DNA of 64,000 nt from Pseudonocardia sp. (lineage in GTDB: Bacteria > Actinomycetota > Actinomycetes > Mycobacteriales > Pseudonocardiaceae), in assembly GCF_025465255.1 (NCBI RefSeq), contig NZ_JAODNI010000108.1, positions 43,072 to 107,071 of the forward strand, written 5' to 3'. A program made the translations under genes and the position numbers. This document shows, piece by piece, positions 59,270 through 64,000 of the stretch (position 1 is the stretch's first letter; each line of letters begins with the position of its first letter). The notes under the pieces are model-generated. The model was given only the letters and a program-made list of their open reading frames with translations, had not been told where the DNA came from and searched no databases.

Positions 59270-60348
59270 TCGACGGTGACCTCGTCGGAGACAGGGAGCG
59301 TCTGGCAGGTCAGCACGAAGCCGGCCTCGACCTCGTCGTCCTCCAGCGCGAAGTTGCGGCGCATCGTGACGTCCCCGGCGGTGACCTTGGCCCGGCAGGT
59401 CCCGCAGACCCCGCCCTTGCAGGCGAACGGCAGGTCTCCGCGGACCTTCTGCGCCGCGTCCAACACGGAGACGGTGCGGGGCAGCGTGAGCCGGGTCGAC
59501 CGTCCGTTGAGGACGACGGTGACCTCGCTGCCGTCCGTGACCTCGGTGGGTTCGTCGCGGTGCGGCTCGGGCGGCGGCTCGTCGACGTAGAACAGCTCGC
59601 GGTGCACCCGCTTCCGGTCCACCCCGAGCTCGGTGAGCACCGCGACGGCGTCCTCGGTCATGCCGAGCGGACCGCAGAGCCACCAGTGGTCGACGCCCTC
59701 GACGTCCACCAGCGCGCCGAACAGGGTGCGCATCCGCTCCGCGTCGAGCCGGCCGTTGAAGATCTCCGCCTCGGTGGGTTCCCGGGAGAGCACGTTGAGC
59801 AGGTGGAGCCGCGGGCCGTGCGCGTTCTTGAGGTCCGCGATCTCCTCGGTGAACATCACGGTGTCCGTGCGGCGGTTGCCGTAGAGCAGCGTGACGTGGG
59901 TGTCGTCGTGCGCCGCGAGCAGGGACGCGGCGATGGACAGCACCGGGGTGATGCCCGAGCCGGCGGCGATCAGCCCGTGGTGCGTCCCCGCCTCGAGCGC
60001 CGGGGTGAACGCGCCTGCGGGCGGCCCGACCTCGACCTCGTCCCCGACCTCCAGCCGGTCCACCAGCCACTCGGAGAACAACCCGTCCGCGACGCGCCGG
60101 ACGCCGACCCGTGGGGCGGCCCCGGCTGGCGCGCAGATCGAGTACGAGCGGCGCTCCTCCCCGTCCGGGGTCTCCTTGCGCAGGGTCAGGTACTGGCCGG
60201 GGCGGAAGGCGTAGGTCTCCTGCAGCGACTCCGGGACGTCGAAGGTGACGGCGACGGCGTCGTCGCAGAGGCGTTCGACGGCCGTGACCGTCAGCGTGTG
60301 GAATCCGCTGGTCCGCGGCTCGACGACCTCGGTGGTGGCGGCCGTCAT
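59257..60348 (-). CDS. paaE: Phenylacetyl-CoA epoxidase, reductase subunit
   Basis: A 363-residue flavin and iron-sulfur reductase that passes electrons from NADPH to the PaaABCD oxygenase. Residues 20-120 form the FAD domain (FRPGQYLTLRKETPDGEERRSYSICAPAG near 45-73), 120-245 the nucleotide domain (LIAAGSGITPVLSIAASLL near 133-151, WWLCGPLGMTEDAV near 222-235) and the C-terminal 90 the plant-type 2Fe-2S ferredoxin (FACKGGVCGTCRAKV near 313-327, CQTLPVS near 351). ATG 60348 shares one base with the paaD stop. Its last 13 bases overlap the end of the converging LacI gene. Confidence 0.95.
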   Translation of the reverse strand: MTAATTEVVEPRTSGFHTLTVTAVERLCDDAVAVTFDVPESLQETYAFRPGQYLTLRKETPDGEERRSYSICAPAGAAPRVGVRRVADGLFSEWLVDRLEVGDEVEVGPPAGAFTPALEAGTHHGLIAAGSGITPVLSIAASLLAAHDDTHVTLLYGNRRTDTVMFTEEIADLKNAHGPRLHLLNVLSREPTEAEIFNGRLDAERMRTLFGALVDVEGVDHWWLCGPLGMTEDAVAVLTELGVDRKRVHRELFYVDEPPPEPHRDEPTEVTDGSEVTVVLNGRSTRLTLPRTVSVLDAAQKVRGDLPFACKGGVCGTCRAKVTAGDVTMRRNFALEDDEVEAGFVLTCQTLPVSDEVTVDYDA

Positions 60349-60902
60349 CAGATCTCCTTCATGTGCTCGAAGGGCTCCCGGCACGAGGGGCAGCGGCGCA
60401 GCGCCGTGCACGCGGTCGGCCCGAAGCGGGAGAGCTCCTCGGTGGCGGGCGCCCCGCAGTTGGGGCACCGCACCGCCGACGACGGCGGGGTCAACGTCAG
60501 CGGGATCGGCCCGACTGTCTCGGCCGCCGCCCGCCCGGGAGGGGCGATGCCGGCTTCCGCGAGCTTGCGTCGCCCGTCATCGCTGATCCAGTCCGTGCTC
60601 CACGCGGGCGAGAACACCGTCCGCACCTCGACCCGGGCGTACCCGGCGGAGGTCAGCGCGACACGGAGGTCCTGGCGCATCTCCTCGATCGCGGGGCACC
60701 CGGAGTAGGTCGGCGTGATCGTCACGGTGACCGCGTCCCCGTCGACGTCGACCGACCGGACGACCCCGAGGTCGTCGAGGGTCAGCATCGGCATCTCCGG
60801 ATCGACGACCCCGGCCACCACCCCCTGTGCGCGGGAAACCTCGCTAGAAGGAGGTTCCACGCGCACAGCCCCCTTTGAACTGCGAAGACCCGCGCTCACC
60901 AT
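60348..60902 (-). CDS. paaD: Phenylacetyl-CoA epoxidase, assembly subunit, with a repeat-encoded N-terminal extension
   Basis: A 184-residue PaaD protein needed to assemble the epoxidase iron centre. The family core starts at VVDPEMPMLTLDDLGVVR near residue 32 and includes PTYSGCPAIEEMRQDL near 66-81, TDWISDDGRRKL near 104-115, and a C-terminal cysteine-rich zinc-ribbon-like end (VRCPNCGAPATEE, RRCPSCREPFEHM). The first 25 residues are encoded by palindromic element copy D (60827-60892) and are extra to the family. ATG 60902 overlaps the paaC stop by seven bases, so coupling places the start before the insertion. Confidence 0.9.
   Translation of the reverse strand: MVSAGLRSSKGAVRVEPPSSEVSRAQGVVAGVVDPEMPMLTLDDLGVVRSVDVDGDAVTVTITPTYSGCPAIEEMRQDLRVALTSAGYARVEVRTVFSPAWSTDWISDDGRRKLAEAGIAPPGRAAAETVGPIPLTLTPPSSAVRCPNCGAPATEELSRFGPTACTALRRCPSCREPFEHMKEI
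60827..60892 (+). repeat. CTAGAA-loop palindromic element, copy D (in frame within paaD)
   Basis: Aligns over 66 positions with copy C, with a perfect outer stem GTGCGCG/CGCGCAC, an inner stem AACCTC/GAGGTT and loop CTAGAA at 60844-60849. On the minus strand it lies wholly inside paaD and is read as part of the protein (including VEPPSSEVSRA). Its length is 22 codons exactly, so it does not disturb the frame. Confidence 0.85.
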
Positions 60903-61822
60903 GTCGCCCCCGGGTGCCGGCGGGCGAGGCTCTGCATCTCCGCGAGGGCATGGCCGAGGTGCTCGGTGTGCACGCCCTGCCGGCCGCTGCGGCCGCCGAT
61001 GGTCCCGATGAACGGCCTCTCCGGGCGGGTCAGCGTGGCCTTCTCCAGTACCTGGTCCAGGACCGCGTCGACCTCCTCGCGGGTGTCCGCCGGATCGATG
61101 GCGACCCCGGCTTCGACGAGCCGTCGCTCCTCGTCCGAGGTCCGGAACAGCTCGCCGATGTACGGCCAGACCGCGTCGATCGCGGCCTGCATGCGCCGGT
61201 GGGACTCCGCGGTCCCGTCGCCGAGGCGCAACGTCCAGCGGGCCGCGTAGTCCCGGTGGTAGGTGATCTCCTTGACGCCCTTGCCCGCGACCGCGGCGAG
61301 CACCGGGTCCGCCGAACCCTGGAGCCTGTGCAGGACCGCGAGCCGCCAGGAGGAGAAGACCAGCAGGCGGGCGATGCAGCGGGCGAAGTCCAGGTCGTCG
61401 GACAGCTCGGCCAGCCCGACGTTGCGGAACTCCGCGTCCGGGCGCAGGTAGGCCAGGGCGTCCTCGTCCCGGTCACGGCCCTCGACGTGCCCGGCGCGCG
61501 CCAGCAGCACCCGCGCCTGGCCGAGCAGGTCCAGCGCGGTGTTCGCCAGCGCGACCTCCTCCTCCAGCTCCGGCGCATGCGAGACCCACTCCGAGAGCCG
61601 GTGGCTGTAGATCAACGCGTCGTCGCCGAGCATCAGGCAGTACGCGGCGAGATCGCCCGGGTCGACGCCGTCGGGGACGGACGAGGTGATCTCCGCGCCG
61701 GCCTCCTCGACGATTCCCGTCCCGAACGCCCAGCGTGGGTCGTCGTGGTCGGTGGTCTCGGAGAGGGACTGGTAGGCGTTGGTGGCGTCGTGCTCCTCGA
61801 CGTCCGTGTGGTGGGCGTTCAT
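60896..61822 (-). CDS. paaC: Phenylacetyl-CoA epoxidase, structural subunit
   Basis: A 308-residue ferritin-like protein that pairs with PaaA in the epoxidase core but lacks a working di-iron site. Family stretches are AAYCLMLGDDALIYSHRLSEWVSHAPELEEEVALANTALDLLGQARVLL near residues 59-107, FRNVGLAELSDDLDFARCIARLLVFSSWRLAVL near 128-160 and GKGVKEITYHRDYAARWTLRLGDGT near 173-197. ATG 61822. The gap to paaB upstream is filled by the GCGAGC element. Part of paaABCDE, which turns phenylacetyl-CoA into its ring epoxide. Confidence 0.94.
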   Translation of the reverse strand: MNAHHTDVEEHDATNAYQSLSETTDHDDPRWAFGTGIVEEAGAEITSSVPDGVDPGDLAAYCLMLGDDALIYSHRLSEWVSHAPELEEEVALANTALDLLGQARVLLARAGHVEGRDRDEDALAYLRPDAEFRNVGLAELSDDLDFARCIARLLVFSSWRLAVLHRLQGSADPVLAAVAGKGVKEITYHRDYAARWTLRLGDGTAESHRRMQAAIDAVWPYIGELFRTSDEERRLVEAGVAIDPADTREEVDAVLDQVLEKATLTRPERPFIGTIGGRSGRQGVHTEHLGHALAEMQSLARRHPGATW

Positions 61823-61910
61823 CGCACGGACTCGCTTCGCTCGGCCGGCCCGGTGGAATCGAACACAGGGCGCAGGCGCCGTGCCCATGGTTCGCTCGCA
61901 AGCTCGCTCA
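61823..61910 (-). repeat. Intercistronic GCGAGC element, copy 2 (between paaB and paaC)
   Basis: On the minus strand it starts within the paaB stop codon with TGAGCGAGCTTGCGAGC and matches 10807-10830 for 24 of 24 bases, continues through GAGCGAAGCGAG and ends in GTGCG next to the paaC ATG. The middle part (GGGCACGGCGCC, then GGGCCGGCC) differs from copy 1 and is 15 bases longer. Confidence 0.75.
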
Positions 61911-62270
61911 CAGGTGCGGCACCTCCTCCGGGATCGCGTAGAACGTGGGGTGCCGGTAGACCTTGTCCCCCGCCGGCGCGAAGAACGGGTCCTTCTCCGC
62001 CGGGCTGGACGCGGTGATGTGGTCCGCCTTCACGACCCAGATCGACACGCCCTCGTTGCGCCGGGTGTAGACGTCACGGGCGTTGTGCAGGGCCATCTCG
62101 TCGTCCGCCGCGTGCAGCGAGCCGACGTGCACGTGGTTCAGCCCGCGCTTGCCGCGCACGAACACCTCGTAGAGCGGCCACGTGCGGCGCGCCGGCTTGC
62201 CCTGGCCGGTCTCCACGCCCTCGGTCGGGACGGCGCCGTGGCCACCCTCCGCCGTGAAGTCCTCACTCAT
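61908..62270 (-). CDS. paaB: Phenylacetyl-CoA epoxidase, small bridging subunit
   Basis: A 120-residue PaaB protein, which links PaaA-PaaC pairs into the full epoxidase. The recognisable core is [55 protein letters not shown], residues about 31-85, followed by the [20 protein letters not shown] end. The N-terminal 28 residues are less conserved. Its ATG at 62270 overlaps the paaA stop (ATGA). Confidence 0.95.
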   Translation of the reverse strand: MSEDFTAEGGHGAVPTEGVETGQGKPARRTWPLYEVFVRGKRGLNHVHVGSLHAADDEMALHNARDVYTRRNEGVSIWVVKADHITASSPAEKDPFFAPAGDKVYRHPTFYAIPEEVPHL

Positions 62271-63238
62271 GCCGTCGCCCCCGCGTGCTTGTCCGCAGCC
62301 TGCTGTTTGTCAGCGAATGCCTGCGCCGCCTCGCGCACCCAGGCCCCGTTCTCGTGTGCCCGGCGCCGGTGCGCGATCCGCTGCGCGTTGGCCGGGCCCG
62401 AGCCGGCGATGACCGCCTTGAACTCCGCCCAGTCCGGCTCGCCGTAGTCGTGCGCCTGCCGCTCGTCGTTCCACACCAGGTCCGGGTCCGGGAGCGTGAC
62501 ACCCAGCGCCGCGGCCTGCGGGACGGACATGTCGACGAACCGCTGGCGCAGCTCGTCGTTCGTGTGCCGCTTGATCCCCCACGCCATCGACTGCGCCGAG
62601 TTCGGCGAGTCGTCGTCCGGCGGGCCGAACATCATCAGCGACGGCCACCACCAGCGGTTCACCGACTCCTGCACCATCTCGCGCTGCGCGTCCGTCCCGT
62701 TGACCATCGCGAGCAGGAGCTCGAAGCCCTGCCGCTGGTGGAACGACTCCTCCTTGCAGATCCGGATCATGGCGCGCGCGTACGGACCGTAGGAGCAGCG
62801 GCACAGCGGGACCTGGTTGCAGATCGCCGCACCGTCGACCAGCCAGCCGATCACCCCGATGTCCGCGTACGTCAACGTGGGGTAGTTGAAGATCGAGGAG
62901 TACTTCTGCTTCGACTCGATCAGCTTCTCGGTGAGCTCCTCGCGGTCGACGCCGAGGGTCTCGGCCGCCGCGTAGAGGTACATGCCGTGCCCGGCCTCGT
63001 CCTGCACCTTCGCCAGCAGGATCGCCTTGCGGCGCAACGACGGCGCACGCAGGATCCAGTTCCCCTCCGGCTGCATCCCGATGATCTCCGAATGCGCATG
63101 CTGGGCGATCTGCCGGATCAGCGTCTTGCGGTAGGCCTCGGGCATCCAGTCCCGCGGCTCGATCCGCTGGTCCGCCGCGATGGTCGCGTCGAACCCTTCC
63201 TCGAGAGCGTGGTGGGGACGCTCGTCGGTCACGGTCAT
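62267..63238 (-). CDS. paaA: Phenylacetyl-CoA epoxidase, catalytic di-iron subunit
   Basis: A 323-residue ferritin-like oxygenase subunit. Candidate iron ligands lie in [19 protein letters not shown] near residues 78-96 and [19 protein letters not shown] near 162-180; [33 protein letters not shown] near 44-76 is the family core. With PaaC, PaaB and PaaE it epoxidises the aromatic ring of phenylacetyl-CoA. ATG 63238 follows GGAGG at six bases. It is first in the operon and has a good upstream promoter and candidate operator. Confidence 0.96.
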   Translation of the reverse strand: MTVTDERPHHALEEGFDATIAADQRIEPRDWMPEAYRKTLIRQIAQHAHSEIIGMQPEGNWILRAPSLRRKAILLAKVQDEAGHGMYLYAAAETLGVDREELTEKLIESKQKYSSIFNYPTLTYADIGVIGWLVDGAAICNQVPLCRCSYGPYARAMIRICKEESFHQRQGFELLLAMVNGTDAQREMVQESVNRWWWPSLMMFGPPDDDSPNSAQSMAWGIKRHTNDELRQRFVDMSVPQAAALGVTLPDPDLVWNDERQAHDYGEPDWAEFKAVIAGSGPANAQRIAHRRRAHENGAWVREAAQAFADKQQAADKHAGATA

Positions 63239-63250
63239 CGGGAACCTCCG

Positions 63251-63300
63251 TACCGAATGTTCGTTCGTCTGATAATGACGCACGGCGGCGGCCGACGCAA
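63251..63300 (-). promoter_or_regulatory. paaA promoter with adjacent repressor-like site
   Basis: On the minus strand TTGCGT (63295-63300) and CATTAT (63272-63277) form -35 and -10 boxes 17 bases apart. Just downstream, 63251-63270 contains the CGAACGAACATTCGGTA sequence, with repeated TTCG/CGAA half-sites, placed where a bound TetR protein (the gene at 63385) would block RNA polymerase. It ends about 12 bases before the ribosome site of paaA. Confidence 0.55.
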
Positions 63301-63306
63301 CCCGTC

Positions 63307-63377
63307 GTCCACGCACAGGTCCGCGCGCCCGCGCACATGCCGGAACTGTGCGCCGGCACGTCGCCTCGTGCGTAGCG
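63307..63377 (+). repeat. GTGCGCCGGCAC hairpin element, copy 2 (between paaA and the TetR gene)
   Basis: Matches the minus strand of 32301-32372 with the same blocks (GCACAGGT, CTGTGCGCCGGCAC, CGTGCG) in the same order. The ends ACGCAC and GTGCGT can pair. It ends eight bases before the TetR stop codon, where it could act as a terminator for that gene. Confidence 0.6.
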
Positions 63378-63384
63378 GGGCCCG

Positions 63385-64000
63385 TCAGGCGGGCGGGATG
63401 ATGCCCTCGGACACGATGCGGACGATCTCGTCCGGCAGCCGCTCCGCGCCGGGCCGCCCGGGCCGGTACCACTCGATGATCGAGTTGACCGTGCCGGAGA
63501 GCAGCCGGGCCGCCAGCGAGGGCTCGACCTCGGCCCTGACCTCGCCGTCCGCCACCGCATCGGCCACCAGCGAGGCGATCGACGCGTCGAAGGCCCGCCG
63601 CCGGGCCAGCGCCCAGCGCTCGGTGTCCGTGTTCCCGCGGACGCGCAGCAGCAGCGTCACGTAGGGCAGCTCGGAGGTCAGGACCTCGACCTGGCGGCGG
63701 ATGATGTGCCGCAGCCGCTGCAGGGCGGAGCCGTCCTGCGACGCGGGCTCCTCGAGGATCCCGAACAACCCGTCGAGCGCCCGCTCCAGAGCCGCCTTGA
63801 GCAGCTCCTCCTTGCCGCTGACGTGGTGGTAGAACGACGACTTCGTGATGCCGGCCGCGCGGGAGAGGTCCTCCATGCTTGTGGCGTCGTAGCCGCGGGT
63901 GTTGAACTCCGCGACGGACACCGCGAGCAGGGACGACGCGTCGTAGACGGGGCGGCGGGCGCCCGCCGCCCCGCGGGCCCGTCGCGTGCGGGTGGCGGGC
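63385..64000 (-). CDS. TetR-family regulator, probably of the paa operon (N-terminus cut by the window edge)
   Basis: The frame stays open to the window end, giving at least 204 residues; a short basic segment and [28 protein letters not shown] precede the helix-turn-helix [30 protein letters not shown], as in the PaaR group of actinobacterial regulators. The C-terminal domain has [27 protein letters not shown]. It stands directly upstream of paaA on the same strand, and phenylacetyl-CoA would be its expected ligand. The start codon is outside the window. The name PaaR would rest on position. Confidence 0.82.
   Translation of the reverse strand, partial: PATRTRRARGAAGARRPVYDASSLLAVSVAEFNTRGYDATSMEDLSRAAGITKSSFYHHVSGKEELLKAALERALDGLFGILEEPASQDGSALQRLRHIIRRQVEVLTSELPYVTLLLRVRGNTDTERWALARRRAFDASIASLVADAVADGEVRAEVEPSLAARLLSGTVNSIIEWYRPGRPGAERLPDEIVRIVSEGIIPPA

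Noticed and set aside
1..64000. tRNA or rRNA genes
   Set aside because: No stretch in the intergenic gaps shows a tRNA T-loop (GGTTCGAATCC type) with matching arms, and no rRNA sequence is seen.

Overview
The window is GC-rich chromosomal DNA. Its genes are tightly packed, often overlap by GTGA or ATGA, use many GTG starts, and include actinobacterial families (an SsgA-like cell-division regulator, DUF5313 and DUF5709 proteins, a UdgX protein, a GlxA-type regulator, aerobic cobalamin genes). This points to a mycelial actinomycete of the Pseudonocardiaceae, probably Pseudonocardia or a relative. That placement is inference; no rRNA gene is present. I see no prophage, IS element, tRNA or CRISPR array.

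Layout. 1-3.8 kb: FprA-type ferredoxin reductase, a double-hotdog thioesterase and a GlxA/AraC regulator. 3.8-5.2 kb: an accessory-looking patch with a multiply frameshifted AlkZ-like pseudogene, a helically phased 21-22 bp repeat array and a 65 bp inverted repeat. 5.2-9.3 kb: a four-gene overlapping operon (fumarase-superfamily lyase, SnoaL-like protein, two flavin-dependent monooxygenases). 9.3-14.3 kb: HAD phosphatase, 3-oxoacid CoA-transferase subunits, a P450 and a DAO-type oxidase. 14.6-20.4 kb: phosphopantetheinyl transferase, hydrolase, NhaA, DsbA-like protein, DinB and a kinase-fold remnant. 20.5-32.3 kb: most of the cobalamin genes (bluB-cobT fusion, a half methyltransferase, cobA, cobE, cobB, cobO, a chelatase ChlI/ChlD fusion, cobQ, cobD), with two cobalamin riboswitches; cobF lies apart at 42.2 kb. 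32.4-50.5 kb: mixed housekeeping and accessory genes, including an acyl-CoA synthetase, the SsgA-like regulator, a TetR-P450 pair, a glycosyltransferase, a GMC oxidoreductase, an NlpC/P60 protein and a DeoR-controlled sodium symporter. 50.8-55.1 kb: YigZ, UdgX and a sulfur-type MFS plus monooxygenase operon behind a cysteine-rich leader peptide. 55.2-59.3 kb: an inositol or sugar catabolic operon with a divergent LacI regulator. 59.3-64 kb: the phenylacetyl-CoA epoxidase operon paaABCDE with a TetR gene upstream.

The most notable unexplained structure is a family of palindromic elements. Four copies (3762, 24678, 47369, 60827) share a 66-position alignment, an invariant CTAGAA loop and a stem that covaries between copies. 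Two copies lie at convergent gene ends. The other two lie in frame inside coding sequence at operon junctions, where they supply residues of CobE/CobB and about 22 extra N-terminal residues of PaaD, in the manner of the Rickettsia palindromic elements. Two further dispersed intergenic elements, a TetR operator shared by the two P450 genes, and the phased repeat array also deserve attention.
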